From: Chryseobacterium taichungense
GTDB lineage: Bacteria; Bacteroidota; Bacteroidia; Flavobacteriales; Weeksellaceae
Assembly (NCBI RefSeq): GCF_900109935.1
Contig: NZ_FOBV01000001.1
Span: 372,001-436,000 of the forward strand
DNA: 64,000 nt
Direction of reading: 5' to 3'
Notes under the pieces: model-generated
What the model saw: only the letters and a program-made list of their open reading frames with translations
Databases searched by the model: none
Told to the model about the DNA's origin: nothing
Shown here: piece by piece, positions 1-9,269 of the stretch
Layout of the letters: every line of letters begins with the position of its first letter
Position numbering within the stretch: position 1 is the first letter of the stretch
Position numbers and translations under genes: made by a program

Positions 1-397
1 AGTTTCTTTCAGTCAGCTCATCAATATCGAAAGATTACTTAACTCAACCGGAAGATCTGTTTATCTCGAAAATGAAGACCTTTTAGACGGCGTTACAGCA
101 CTTTCAGGAAGCGGACCTGCTTATTTTTATTATATTGTTGATGCCATGATCAAAGCAGGTATTGAAATGGGAATCGATGAAAATCTATCAAAACTTTTTG
201 TACAACAAACCATGTTGGGGGCCTATCATCTGATTAATAATTCAGATAAAAGTCTGGAGGAACTGATTAAAGATGTCGCATCAAAAGGCGGCACAACAGA
301 AGCAGCACTTAAAACATTTAACGAAAACAACCTGAAAGAAATCCTGAAAAGCGGAATCCTGAATGCAGAAAACCGGGCAAAAGAACTGAACGGATAA
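1..397 (+). CDS. proC: Pyrroline-5-carboxylate reductase, C-terminal part (cut by window edge)
   Basis: The last step of proline synthesis, NAD(P)H-dependent reduction of pyrroline-5-carboxylate in the cytoplasm. The frame is open from base 2, so the 5' end lies outside the window. The fragment has about 131 residues and shows the ProC dimerisation-domain signature DGVTALSGSGPAYFY, followed by the helical stretch with ASKGGTTEAAL that ends most ProC proteins. The N-terminal Rossmann domain is missing only because of the window edge. The stop codon is at 395-397. An apparent internal ATG at 146 lies in the middle of the conserved domain and is not the start. Confidence 0.93.
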   Translation, partial: VSFSQLINIERLLNSTGRSVYLENEDLLDGVTALSGSGPAYFYYIVDAMIKAGIEMGIDENLSKLFVQQTMLGAYHLINNSDKSLEELIKDVASKGGTTEAALKTFNENNLKEILKSGILNAENRAKELNG

Positions 398-448
398 TTA
401 TTGAATACTGTAAAATAATAAAATTTTATAAGATTTCTTTAACATCAA

Positions 449-483
449 TTGCATTTCTTTTCATTTCAAAAGCCTTAAATTTG
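449..483 (+). promoter_or_regulatory. Possible promoter of lnt
   Basis: A TTG at 449-451 and a TAAATTTG box at 476-483 match the Bacteroidota -33/-7 pattern, although the 24-base spacing is a little long. The box lies 17 bases before the lnt ATG, giving a short leader. Confidence 0.45.
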
Positions 484-500
484 TATGTTAAATCAATTGA

Positions 501-2135
501 ATGAAATACGTTTTACTTACGCTCATTTCAGCAATGCTGCTGTCGATATCATGGCCTACTTACGGGGTTCCTTTTTTTATATTCTTTGCCCTCGTTCCTC
601 TTTTGATGATGGAGCACGGTGTTTCAAAATTTTCAGAGTATAAGAGAAAAAGCTGGGTGGTTTTCGCGCTTTCCTATATATGCTTTGTCATCTGGAACAT
701 TGTAACGACCGGATGGTTGTACGGAGCAAAAAACCCGGATGGAAGCCACTCGATATTAGCCGTTGTATTCCCGGTACTGGTTAATTCACTTCTTTATTCT
801 TTAGTATTTCAATGTTACCATTGGTACAAAAATGCGCAGGGGACATATTGGGGATTAGCGTTTTTCATCGCCATATGGATGAGTTTTGAAAAATTTCATT
901 TGAGCTGGGAATTTACCTGGCCCTGGCTGAATCTTGGGAATGCATTTTCAGAATACCCAAAACTGATTCAATGGTATGATACGCTGGGTGCTACCGGCGG
1001 AAGCTTCTGGATATTATTGATCAATATTTTAATCTTTTACACCATAAGAATCTGGCAGGCCGGAAGAAAAAGAAAAGATCTGATCAAAAACACATCAATC
1101 GTTGCAACTTTAATCATTATCCCAATGATCATTTCAGTTGTGAGATACAATAGCTTTAATGAAAAACCAATCGGAAGTGTAAATGTACTGATGCTTCAGC
1201 CTGATCTTGATCCTTACGCGGAAAAATATTCCAAAGACAGCCTGATCATTGAAAATGATCTTTTGGATCTGGCGGAAAAAAATTCAAAAGGAAAAATAGA
1301 TTATTATATCGCTCCCGAAACTGCCCTTCCCGGCAGAGGTTCGATTTCCGAGCGGGGTTTTGAAAAAAGTATTATCCTGAATAACCTCAAATCATTTTTA
1401 ACAAAACATCCGGGTTCCGTATTTGCAACAGGAATTTCTTCGCACAAATTTTATACTTCCGAAGAAAATCTTCCGAAAGAAGCTTATCAATTGAATCCGG
1501 GACTCTGGGTGGAAAGCTTCAATTCTGCCGTTCAGGTTGTTCCCAACCGTAATGTTGAAGTTTATCACAAAGGAAAGCTGGTTCCCGGCGTTGAAATATT
1601 CCCTTATATGAATTATTTAAAGCCACTTCTGGGAGATGCCATGCTGAATCTTGGAGGAACCGTTGCATCTCTTGGAACTGATAAAGAAAGAGTTGCATTT
1701 GCCAATCCTTTCAATAAAGGAAAAATGGCGCCAATCATCTGCTATGAAAGCATTTACGGTGAATTCACAGGGGATTATGTAAAAAAAGGCGCAAATTTTC
1801 TAGCCATTATGACGAATGATTCCTGGTGGGGTGTTTCCGAAGGTCACAGACAGCTGCTTTCTTATGCAAGACTGCGTGCTATTGAAACCAGAAGAGAAAT
1901 TGCAAGGGCTGCCAACAGCGGAATTTCGGCTCATATCGATGCCAGAGGAGAAATCATTGAAGATACTTTTTATGGAGATAAAACAGCCTTATTTGCAAAA
2001 GTGAACCTTTACGATCAGATGACTTTTTATACAAGAGCCGGAGATCTGCTTTCAAGATTTTCAATTTTTGCCTTGGGATTTCTGTTGTTTTATTTTTTAA
2101 TTAAAAGGTTTCAGGCAAGAACAAAGAAAAGCTAG
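501..2135 (+). CDS. lnt: Apolipoprotein N-acyltransferase
   Basis: Adds the third acyl chain to the N-terminal cysteine of lipoproteins in the inner membrane, completing lipoprotein maturation. The 544 residues fit the family. Several hydrophobic N-terminal segments (about residues 1-210) are followed by a carbon-nitrogen hydrolase domain with the expected triad context: Glu in YIAPETALPGRGS (about 273), Lys in YHKGKLVPGVE (about 355) and Cys in APIICYESIYGEF (about 415). A final membrane segment near residues 515-535 closes the protein. It stands alone between proC and the ribosomal protein operon, with an apparent promoter just upstream. Confidence 0.93.
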   Translation: MKYVLLTLISAMLLSISWPTYGVPFFIFFALVPLLMMEHGVSKFSEYKRKSWVVFALSYICFVIWNIVTTGWLYGAKNPDGSHSILAVVFPVLVNSLLYSLVFQCYHWYKNAQGTYWGLAFFIAIWMSFEKFHLSWEFTWPWLNLGNAFSEYPKLIQWYDTLGATGGSFWILLINILIFYTIRIWQAGRKRKDLIKNTSIVATLIIIPMIISVVRYNSFNEKPIGSVNVLMLQPDLDPYAEKYSKDSLIIENDLLDLAEKNSKGKIDYYIAPETALPGRGSISERGFEKSIILNNLKSFLTKHPGSVFATGISSHKFYTSEENLPKEAYQLNPGLWVESFNSAVQVVPNRNVEVYHKGKLVPGVEIFPYMNYLKPLLGDAMLNLGGTVASLGTDKERVAFANPFNKGKMAPIICYESIYGEFTGDYVKKGANFLAIMTNDSWWGVSEGHRQLLSYARLRAIETRREIARAANSGISAHIDARGEIIEDTFYGDKTALFAKVNLYDQMTFYTRAGDLLSRFSIFALGFLLFYFLIKRFQARTKKS

Positions 2136-2218
2136 AAAGACAGGAAGTTGGATAAAGAAAGAGGGAGGTTATTTGAAGTTAATATTTGAAAGTTTATTGT
2201 AAATAATTTCTTAAAAGA

Positions 2219-2250
2219 TTTGTCTATCTAAAAAATTCTTCGTTATTTTG
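2219..2250 (+). promoter_or_regulatory. Probable promoter of the rpmB-rpmG-DUF4295 operon
   Basis: TTTG at 2219-2222 and TTATTTTG at 2243-2250 with a 20-base spacer resemble the Bacteroidota consensus TTTG / TAnnTTTG (one mismatch in the -7 box). It lies 39 bases before rpmB. Confidence 0.5.
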
Positions 2251-2289
2251 CACTCTCAAATATTATAGTACAAATAAGAACATCGAGAT

Positions 2290-2529
2290 ATGTCAAGAAT
2301 TTGCCAAATAACAGGAAAGCGTGCAATGGTTGGTAACAACGTTTCTCACGCTAATAACAAAACGAAGCGTCGTTTTGAAATTAACTTATTGGAGAAGAAG
2401 TTTTACCTTCCGGAGCAAGATAAGCACGTAACACTGAAAGTATCAGCTCATGGATTGAGAGTGATTAACAAGATTGGAATCGAGGAAGCTCTGGAAAGAG
2501 CAACTAGAAACGGATTGATTAAAAAGTAA
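2290..2529 (+). CDS. rpmB: 50S ribosomal protein L28 (bL28)
   Basis: Large-subunit ribosomal protein of 79 residues. It begins [20 protein letters not shown] and continues with the basic [12 protein letters not shown] segment typical of L28. Only one cysteine of the zinc pair is present, so this is the zinc-independent form. It is the first gene of a tight three-gene unit with rpmG (7-base gap) and the DUF4295 gene, the usual arrangement in Bacteroidota. Confidence 0.96.
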   Translation: MSRICQITGKRAMVGNNVSHANNKTKRRFEINLLEKKFYLPEQDKHVTLKVSAHGLRVINKIGIEEALERATRNGLIKK

Positions 2530-2536
2530 TTAAATC

Positions 2537-2719
2537 ATGGCAAAAAAAGGAAACAGAGTTCAAGTAATCCTTGAATGTACAGAGCATAAAGAAAGCGGTA
2601 TGCCAGGAATGTCTAGATACATTTCTACAAAGAATAAAAAGAACACAACTGAAAGATTGGAATTGAAAAAATACAATCCTGTTCTTAAGAAAGTAACTGT
2701 TCACAAAGAAATCAAGTAA
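2537..2719 (+). CDS. rpmG: 50S ribosomal protein L33 (bL33)
   Basis: Large-subunit ribosomal protein of 60 residues with the L33 core [20 protein letters not shown]. It has a single cysteine, so it is the zinc-free type. It sits 7 bases behind rpmB and 20 bases before the DUF4295 gene, and all three are surely co-transcribed. Confidence 0.96.
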   Translation: MAKKGNRVQVILECTEHKESGMPGMSRYISTKNKKNTTERLELKKYNPVLKKVTVHKEIK

Positions 2720-2739
2720 TTATTAAAATATAATTTACC

Positions 2740-2892
2740 ATGGCAAAGAAAGTAGTAGCAACCCTACAAAGCGGTCAGTCTAAAAAGATGACTAAAGTGG
2801 TGAAAATGGTGAAGTCTTCTAAATCAGGAGCTTACGTTTTCGAAGAAAAAGTAATGAATGCAGACGAAGTAGATGGTTATTTGAAAAAATAA
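2740..2892 (+). CDS. DUF4295 small basic protein, ribosome-operon partner
   Basis: A 50-residue lysine-rich protein beginning MAKKVVATLQSGQSKKMTKV and ending VDGYLKK, missed by many length cut-offs. It matches the DUF4295 family found behind rpmG in Bacteroidota. From memory, a protein of this class has been seen in a Flavobacterium ribosome structure and named bL38; I have not been able to check that this family is the same one. The ATG is at 2740 and TAA at 2890-2892, followed at once by a terminator, so the operon ends here. Confidence 0.88.
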   Translation: MAKKVVATLQSGQSKKMTKVVKMVKSSKSGAYVFEEKVMNADEVDGYLKK

Positions 2893-2914
2893 TCTACACT
2901 TTATTTACAATATA

Positions 2915-2946
2915 AAAAACTACTCATCTTTTGGGTAGTTTTTTTG
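2915..2946 (+). terminator. Terminator of the rpmB operon
   Basis: Stem AAAAACTAC ... GTAGTTTTT with a loop of about 11 bases, followed by a T run, 22 bases after the DUF4295 stop codon. A TATCTTTG box at 2948-2955 just behind it may belong to ftsY. Confidence 0.8.
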
Positions 2947-3083
2947 TTATCTTTGTTTTTAGTCTAGCTGGAAGTCAGAAGCTGGATGCCGGAAGTTTAA
3001 TCATGAAAATATAAAAACAAGATTGAGTACTTCAAGCTTTCATGAGCAACTTCCTTCATTAATTAAATTCCGTAATTCATAAG

Positions 3084-4037
3084 ATGAGTTGGTTTAAAAA
3101 AATTTTTAAAAAAGAAGAGAAAGAAACCTTAGATAAAGGATTGGAAAAATCCAGCCAGGGTTTTTTCGAAAAAATGACAAAAGCCGTAGTCGGTAAAAGC
3201 AAGGTAGACGATGAGGTACTGGATGACCTTGAAGAAATACTTATTGCTTCTGATGTCGGTGCATCTACAACCATCAAAATCATAGAAAGAATTGAAGAGC
3301 GTGTCGCAAGAGATAAATATGTAAGTGTAAATGAATTGGACAAAATCCTTCGTGAAGAAATTTCAGGATTACTGCTTGAAAATCCTCATGCAGGAACAGG
3401 AAATATTGATGCCTCCAAAAAACCTTATGTAATTATGGTAGTGGGCGTAAATGGTGTGGGAAAAACAACAACCATAGGAAAACTTGCTCATCAATTCACT
3501 TCTGAAGGCAAGAAGGTAGTGTTGGGCGCCGCTGATACTTTCCGTGCTGCAGCAGTTGACCAGTTGGTGATCTGGAGCCAGAGAGTGGGCGTTCCTATTG
3601 TAAAGCAGGAAATGGGCTCAGACCCGGCGTCCGTAGCTTTTGATACCGTACAGAGTGCCGTTGCCCAAAATGCAGATGTAGTCATCATTGATACGGCAGG
3701 AAGACTTCACAACAAGATTAATCTGATGAATGAACTTTCAAAAATTAAAAGAGTGATGCAAAAGGTAATTCCCGACGCGCCACACGAAGTTTTATTAGTT
3801 CTCGACGGTTCTACCGGCCAGAATGCTTTCGAGCAGGCCAAACAGTTTACAGCTGCTACAGAAGTGAATGCTTTAGCAGTCACCAAACTTGACGGAACAG
3901 CAAAAGGAGGCGTTGTCATTGGTATTTCAGATCAGTTCCAGATTCCTGTAAAATATATCGGCGTTGGAGAAAAGATGCAGGATTTGCAATTATTTAATGG
4001 TACAGAGTTTGTAGATTCTTTTTTCAAGAAGAGATAA
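3084..4037 (+). CDS. ftsY: Signal recognition particle receptor FtsY
   Basis: GTPase that docks SRP-ribosome complexes at the membrane for co-translational insertion. The 317 residues comprise a short charged N-terminal part, a helical N domain (about 25-95) and the NG GTPase domain. Motifs visible are VGVNGVGKTTTIGKLA (P-loop, about 113-128), DTFRAAAVDQL, DTAGR and TKLDGTAKGG. The acidic A domain of E. coli FtsY is absent, as is common outside Gammaproteobacteria. The leader of about 130 bases contains an intergenic repeat of the CTGGAAG type at 2965-2999. Confidence 0.96.
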   Translation: MSWFKKIFKKEEKETLDKGLEKSSQGFFEKMTKAVVGKSKVDDEVLDDLEEILIASDVGASTTIKIIERIEERVARDKYVSVNELDKILREEISGLLLENPHAGTGNIDASKKPYVIMVVGVNGVGKTTTIGKLAHQFTSEGKKVVLGAADTFRAAAVDQLVIWSQRVGVPIVKQEMGSDPASVAFDTVQSAVAQNADVVIIDTAGRLHNKINLMNELSKIKRVMQKVIPDAPHEVLLVLDGSTGQNAFEQAKQFTAATEVNALAVTKLDGTAKGGVVIGISDQFQIPVKYIGVGEKMQDLQLFNGTEFVDSFFKKR

Positions 4038-4084
4038 ATCTTTTTGAATCAAATCATCAAATATTAACATTAAAAAATGCAACT

Positions 4085-4348
4085 ATGGGATTTTTAACAT
4101 GGATTATTTTCGGGCTACTAGCCGGAGCACTAGCTAAAGCGATTATGCCAGGAAAACAGGGAGGCGGAATGCTTATCACTATGATCTTAGGTATCATTGG
4201 CGCTTTTATTGGAGGAGCAATTGGCGTATATGTCCTACACTGGGGAGATGTAGATTCTTTCTGGAATTTCAGAAGCTGGATTCTAGCTATTGGAGGAGCT
4301 TTGATTGTTCTGTGGATTTACGGAATGCTGACCGCCAGGAGAGTTTAA
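4085..4348 (+). CDS. GlsB/YeaQ/YmgE family stress-response membrane protein
   Basis: Small inner-membrane protein of 87 residues with three hydrophobic helices and the glycine-rich GLLAGALAKAIMPGKQGGGM motif that defines this transglycosylase-associated/GlsB family. Members are linked to general stress in other bacteria; the exact role is unknown. It follows ftsY by 47 bases and ends at a strong bidirectional terminator shared with the convergent sppA gene. Confidence 0.85.
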   Translation: MGFLTWIIFGLLAGALAKAIMPGKQGGGMLITMILGIIGAFIGGAIGVYVLHWGDVDSFWNFRSWILAIGGALIVLWIYGMLTARRV

Positions 4349-4367
4349 CTGGTACAATAAAAAATTA

Positions 4368-4406
4368 AAGCGGCGGATTTGAAATTTCAAATCCGCCGCT
4401 TCTTTT
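4368..4406. terminator. Bidirectional terminator between the GlsB-type gene and sppA
   Basis: A perfect 17-bp inverted repeat (arms 4368-4384 and 4385-4401, starting AAGCGGCGGATTTG) with A and T runs on the two sides, lying between two convergent genes. Confidence 0.92.
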
Positions 4407-4419
4407 ATAACAATATAAT

Positions 4420-6189
4420 TTAGTTAATTTTAATCTGGTAAGGCATTTCCATTTTTATTTCAGACTGAAGCTTTCTCTTTTCAGTAATCTGCTGAAGGAT
4501 TTCATAATTTGATTTACCGATCTTGTTCTTAATTACTCTTTCGGAAATTTCATCCTGATTCAAGTCTTTGAATATCTGTTCGAATGGGGTCATGCTTTTC
4601 GGATATGATGCCACTGCATAAGATTTTAAGCCTGCCTTTTGAGCGGCAAATTTTACGGCATCATTTAATGTTCCCAATTCATCGACAAGTCCTATTTGTT
4701 TCGCTCTTGTTCCGCTCCATACTCTTCCTCCACCGATATTATCAATTTGCTCAAAACTTTGTTTTCTGTTTTGTGTTACAAAATGTACAAATCTTTTATA
4801 AGTTCCTTCAACACTTCTGGTGATAAGACTTACACCGTAAGGAGTGACACCATTTAATGAAGAATAATACTGCGAATTAGCATTGGTAGAAACAATGTCG
4901 GAACGGATACCGTTTTTGTTGGCAATGTCCTTAAAATAAGGAATCACCCCGAAAACACCTATAGATCCTGTAAGTGTATTAGGCTCAGAATAGATCTTAT
5001 CTGCCGCCATTGCGATATAATAACCTCCGGAGGCTGCATAATCACCGAAAGAAACGATCAAAGGCTTCTTCTTTTTTAATTGCTGAAGTTCAAACAAAAT
5101 CTCATCAGATGCATTAGCACTTCCCCCTGGAGAATTAATCCGGAATACGACAGCTTTTACCTTATCATTTTCCTGAAGATCTTTAATGTATTTGATGTAC
5201 TTTTCAGAGTGAATATCGCCGTACTCGTCTCCACCATAAATTGATCCTGAAGCATATAAAACGGCAACTCTATCTCCGGATTCATTATCATCAGAATATG
5301 AATCAATATATTTTCCTAAAGAGATTTTATTTAATTTTTCGTCCTTTTTTACATTTAATTTTGATTTAATCAACTGATCATATTCCGTTTTCTGAATAAG
5401 TTTATCGGCCAACTTGTATTTCAATCCTAATTCCGGAATCATACCGTACAGACTATCAACTACAGTTCTGAAGGCTGCCGTATCAATTTTTCGGGAAGCT
5501 GCCATCTTTGAAGATGTATTTTTCCAGATATCATTCAAAAGTGTGCTCAGCTGCTCTTTGTTTTCCGGAGAAATATCATTTCTTAAAAACGGTTCAACCG
5601 CAGATTTGAATTTTCCGTGACGGATCACCTCAATACCAATACCGTATTTATCGGCAAAATCTTTAAAAAAAGTAACTTCAGTGGCGAGACCTTTGAGCTC
5701 AATCATTCCCGAAGGATTAAGATAATACTGATCAGCAACAGAACCCAAATAATAAGATGCCTGAGAAACTGCATTTCCATAAGCATATACAAATTTTCCG
5801 CTTTTCTTAAAATCAGCAATAGCATTTCTTAAATCATCAATTTGCGTAACCCCGGCATTAAGATTATCAGCTTCAATACTGATTCCTTTAATATTATCAT
5901 CAGTTTTAGCCTTATTAATAGCCTCGATAGCATCATAAATCAGGATATTTTTATTCTGATCACTAATATTAAACAATCCTCTCTGCTCTTCAGTCGGACT
6001 GTCGATGATATTGGTTTTTAAATTAATCGTGAGAACGGAATTCTTTTTTACAACCACAGACTTTTCATTTCCCATGGCACTAAAGACCAGCATTATAATG
6101 AAAAAGAAGAAAAACACGACACATAATATGACAATTGCCACTATATTTGCCAGTACATTTTTAAAAAAGCTTTTCATAAAATCAATCAT
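4420..6189 (-). CDS. sppA: Signal peptide peptidase SppA, 67-kDa type
   Basis: Membrane-anchored serine protease that degrades cleaved signal peptides. The 589 residues include one N-terminal transmembrane helix (about 10-35) and a tandem of two S49 domains. The lysine of the Ser-Lys dyad is in RHGKFKSAVEPFLRND (about residue 190). The catalytic serine is in SFGDYAASGGYYIAMAADK (about 385), preceded by RINSPGGSANASDE. The ATG at 6187-6189 is only 8 bases from the divergent folK ATG; a second ATG four codons in (6177) is an alternative start. Confidence 0.94.
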   Translation of the reverse strand: MIDFMKSFFKNVLANIVAIVILCVVFFFFFIIMLVFSAMGNEKSVVVKKNSVLTINLKTNIIDSPTEEQRGLFNISDQNKNILIYDAIEAINKAKTDDNIKGISIEADNLNAGVTQIDDLRNAIADFKKSGKFVYAYGNAVSQASYYLGSVADQYYLNPSGMIELKGLATEVTFFKDFADKYGIGIEVIRHGKFKSAVEPFLRNDISPENKEQLSTLLNDIWKNTSSKMAASRKIDTAAFRTVVDSLYGMIPELGLKYKLADKLIQKTEYDQLIKSKLNVKKDEKLNKISLGKYIDSYSDDNESGDRVAVLYASGSIYGGDEYGDIHSEKYIKYIKDLQENDKVKAVVFRINSPGGSANASDEILFELQQLKKKKPLIVSFGDYAASGGYYIAMAADKIYSEPNTLTGSIGVFGVIPYFKDIANKNGIRSDIVSTNANSQYYSSLNGVTPYGVSLITRSVEGTYKRFVHFVTQNRKQSFEQIDNIGGGRVWSGTRAKQIGLVDELGTLNDAVKFAAQKAGLKSYAVASYPKSMTPFEQIFKDLNQDEISERVIKNKIGKSNYEILQQITEKRKLQSEIKMEMPYQIKIN

Positions 6190-6197
6190 TTTACAAT

Positions 6198-6617
6198 ATG
6201 TCGCACCATAAAGTCGTTTTGTTACTAGGAAGTAATCTTGGAGATCAAAAAAAAAATTTGGAGACTGCTTTGGATAAAATAAAATATGCTGAAAATGAAA
6301 TAGTAAAGGTAAGTGATTTTCTTACATCAGAACCCGTAGAATTTGTTAGTTCCAATATTTTTTGTAATATTGCAGCAATAATATTCACTCATCTTTCTCC
6401 GATTCAGCTTCTTACCCTCATAAAAAGCATTGAAACGGAAATGGGAAGGGCTAACGATTCCAGCGTAACAGGAGGTTATACCGACAGGATTATTGACATC
6501 GATATCGTTAAGTATAATGAAATAAAATTCATATCAGAAAGATTACAAATCCCTCATCAAAAACATCTTTCTGAGAGAGAATTTTCAAGAGTATTATTAA
6601 AAGATTTTATCTTATAA
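6198..6617 (+). CDS. folK: 2-amino-4-hydroxy-6-hydroxymethyldihydropteridine diphosphokinase
   Basis: Pyrophosphorylates the pterin alcohol before dihydropteroate synthesis in the folate pathway. At 139 residues it is compact and shows the HPPK hallmarks LLLGSNLGDQKKNLETAL at the N-terminus, GGYTDRIIDIDIV (the Arg and DxD metal-binding segment) and IPHQKHLSEREFSRVLL near the end. Its start lies 8 bases from the divergent sppA start, so the two promoters must overlap the genes. A folB gene lies far away in the thr operon of this window. Confidence 0.93.
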   Translation: MSHHKVVLLLGSNLGDQKKNLETALDKIKYAENEIVKVSDFLTSEPVEFVSSNIFCNIAAIIFTHLSPIQLLTLIKSIETEMGRANDSSVTGGYTDRIIDIDIVKYNEIKFISERLQIPHQKHLSEREFSRVLLKDFIL

Positions 6618-6636
6618 AACATAAAAACATATTTGT

Positions 6637-7749
6637 ATGAAATTAAGTTTGTTATTATTGGCTGCATTGCCTATTGCGTCGTATGCGCAAGATAGTATTG
6701 CTGTCACTTCTAATGATATGTATCCCAATACATTTTCTTCAGGCTCTGCTAATGTTCAATCCTTCAACAACAAAGCGAGAAGATTCAACGATTGGTCGGT
6801 ATCAATAGGTGGAGGCGCTGCCTTTATGGTTCATTCGGACCTTGTATCAATCACGGACGAGAAATTCAACTGGGGCTACAATTCATATGTAAGTTTAGAC
6901 AAGCAAATCAATCATGTTGTAGGAATCAGTCTGATCTATCAACGAGGTGAAACAAAGCAAAAAGGCCAACTAGAAGGTGCCGAAGGGATAGCTGCAGGAG
7001 TGGCAGAAGCCAGAACCAAGTATAATCAGATTGCGTTGATGGGTGATGTGAATTTTTCAAATATTCTGAGGAGAGTAGACAACCATTCACCATACAGATG
7101 GGCAATGCATGGATATGCGGGAATGGGATTTATGAGCTTTAATACTTCATTGCATGATAATAAAGATTACAGTTGGAGCACCAATCCAAGAAGAATTCCG
7201 CTTTTTATCAATCAGAAACTGGGACTCAACTCGGTGTATTATCAGTTTGGGCTTGGGGTAAAATACAATGTCTCCAGCTTAATTGATGTTGAGGCAAGAA
7301 CAATGTATATTATCAGTGGGGATGATGAATTTGACGGTGGCGGATACGCAGGTTCCGGAGATTATGATCCGAATTCAAAAATACCTAAATATAATATGAT
7401 CGATAAAAGAAGATCAGATAATGTATGGACGGTCAACCTGGGATTATCTTTCAAATTGGGAAAACACACGACTCATCTCGCATGGCATGATCCGTTACAG
7501 GAAGCCTATTACAGAGCAAATGTTTTGGAAAATAAAAGTACAGAACTTATTGTATGTGAAAAAGGTGACAAGGATAACGATGGCGTTTGTGACGACTGGG
7601 ACAGACAACCTGATACTCCGGCCGGAGCAAGAGTTGATGGCGCCGGTATTGCCTTAGACGTAGACCTGGATGGCGTTATCGATTTATATGATAAATGCGT
7701 AACGGTTCCTGGACCGGTGGAAAACCAAGGATGCCCAACAAATAAATAA
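6637..7749 (+). CDS. OmpA-like outer-membrane beta-barrel protein lacking the OmpA domain
   Basis: 370-residue secreted protein with a signal peptide ending at about SYAQ (residues 1-17) and a beta-barrel-like region (about 45-285) rich in alternating aromatic residues. A calcium-type thrombospondin-3-like stretch (DKDNDGVCDDWDRQ, DVDLDGVIDLYDKC) follows near the C-terminus. It is paralogous to the next gene but ends right after the GCP of that linker, so it has no peptidoglycan-binding OmpA domain. It follows folK by 19 bases and precedes its longer paralogue by 28 bases; a tandem duplication is the simplest origin. The function is probably structural. Confidence 0.82.
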   Translation: MKLSLLLLAALPIASYAQDSIAVTSNDMYPNTFSSGSANVQSFNNKARRFNDWSVSIGGGAAFMVHSDLVSITDEKFNWGYNSYVSLDKQINHVVGISLIYQRGETKQKGQLEGAEGIAAGVAEARTKYNQIALMGDVNFSNILRRVDNHSPYRWAMHGYAGMGFMSFNTSLHDNKDYSWSTNPRRIPLFINQKLGLNSVYYQFGLGVKYNVSSLIDVEARTMYIISGDDEFDGGGYAGSGDYDPNSKIPKYNMIDKRRSDNVWTVNLGLSFKLGKHTTHLAWHDPLQEAYYRANVLENKSTELIVCEKGDKDNDGVCDDWDRQPDTPAGARVDGAGIALDVDLDGVIDLYDKCVTVPGPVENQGCPTNK

Positions 7750-7777
7750 TTATCTTTAATTAAACAAAAAATACATT

Positions 7778-9244
7778 ATGAAATTAAGTTTAGCAATTGT
7801 AGCATTAGCATTATCAGCTCCTGCATTAAGCTTTGCACAAGACTCTATAGCAGTTCATTCAGGAACAATATATCCAAATACATTCTCTTCAGGTTCAGCC
7901 AATATTTCACCGTTTACAAATACAGCAAGAAGATTCAATGATTGGGCGATTTCGTTTGGTGCCGGTGTGCCATTGGTTCAGTCTGCCGACCTCACCTCCA
8001 TAAAAAATGGTAATGGTAAAAATCTTTTCGGATATTCTGCTTATGTAAGTATTGATAAAGCGATTACCCATGCTTTTGGAATCAACTTGCAATACGACCG
8101 AGGAGAAACAAGACAAGGATGGTTTAATACAAAAAAATCTGCACCGGCAGATGCATCTGTAAATCAAAAAGTGGGAGCAAGAACCCAATATGATGCGATT
8201 TCATTGTTTGGAGACATTAACTTTTCCAACCTATTCAGAAGAGTAGATAACCATTCTCCTTACAGATGGGCTTTACATGGCTATGCTGGGTTAGGAACAT
8301 TAGCATTCAGAGCTTATCAGAAAGATGAAATGGGAAGCAGCATGGTTTCTGAAGTAAAACCCTTTAATCTGAAATCAATGTTTGCCGAAGCGGGGGCAGG
8401 ATTAAAATTCAAGGTAAACAGCAGAATTGATGTCGAAAGCAGATTGATGTATGTGATCACCGGAAGCGATGAGTTTGACGGAGGTGGTGACAAATACAGT
8501 ACGATCAATCAGATAGAAGAGCAGGTTTCTGACAATTTCTTTAATGTAACCTTAGGACTTTCATTAAAATTAGGAAAACATGAATCGCATTTGATGTGGC
8601 ATGATCCGCTTCAGGAAATGTATTATAAGCTTGATGTATTAGGCAATAAAAATCAGGATATTGAAGTGTGTAAAAAAGGAGATCTTGATAACGATGGTGT
8701 ATGCGACGACTGGGACAGACAACTTGATACACCTGCGGGTGCAAGAGTGGATGGTGCGGGTGTAGCACTTGACACTGATTTAGACGGGATTATTGATCTT
8801 TATGATAAATGCGTAACGGTTCCCGGACCTGTTGAAAACCAGGGATGTCCGGTAGTAACATCAGTTCCTGTAAAAGATGGTCTGGTAGACGAAAGTGAAA
8901 CCAAACTCGAAGGAATTGAGTTCAATCTGAATTCAGATAAAATTTTACCTTCAAACACTCCTATTTTGAACAATGCCGTTAATTACATCAACTCTTCCAA
9001 CGGAACATACACGGTAATCGGAACAACTGACACCAGAGCGTCAGAAGCTTATAACCAGAAATTGTCTGAAAGAAGAGCAAAAAATGTTAAAGATTATTTA
9101 ATTAAAAATGGAGTTCAATCAGATAAATTAAATGCAGTAGGAAGAGGTGAAAAAGACCTGAAATATCCTGAATGCAACCCTGCTACAAAATGTCCCGAAT
9201 GGAAGAACAGAGCCAACCGAAGAGTTTATTTTGAAGCAAAATAA
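7778..9244 (+). CDS. OmpA family outer-membrane protein
   Basis: 488 residues: signal peptide (1-20, ending SFAQ), a barrel-like region closely matching the preceding paralogue (shared RVDNHSPYRWA and HDPLQE blocks), and thrombospondin-3-like acidic repeats (DLDNDGVCDDWDRQ). The C-terminal OmpA peptidoglycan-binding domain (about 375-488) carries TDTRASEAYNQKLSERRAKN and NRANRRVYFEAK, which contain the Asp and Arg used by OmpA domains to hold diaminopimelate. It likely ties the outer membrane to the cell wall. A short hairpin terminator follows the stop codon. Confidence 0.92.
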   Translation: MKLSLAIVALALSAPALSFAQDSIAVHSGTIYPNTFSSGSANISPFTNTARRFNDWAISFGAGVPLVQSADLTSIKNGNGKNLFGYSAYVSIDKAITHAFGINLQYDRGETRQGWFNTKKSAPADASVNQKVGARTQYDAISLFGDINFSNLFRRVDNHSPYRWALHGYAGLGTLAFRAYQKDEMGSSMVSEVKPFNLKSMFAEAGAGLKFKVNSRIDVESRLMYVITGSDEFDGGGDKYSTINQIEEQVSDNFFNVTLGLSLKLGKHESHLMWHDPLQEMYYKLDVLGNKNQDIEVCKKGDLDNDGVCDDWDRQLDTPAGARVDGAGVALDTDLDGIIDLYDKCVTVPGPVENQGCPVVTSVPVKDGLVDESETKLEGIEFNLNSDKILPSNTPILNNAVNYINSSNGTYTVIGTTDTRASEAYNQKLSERRAKNVKDYLIKNGVQSDKLNAVGRGEKDLKYPECNPATKCPEWKNRANRRVYFEAK

Positions 9245-9269
9245 CAGTAGTTTTAGAAATGATATGAAA

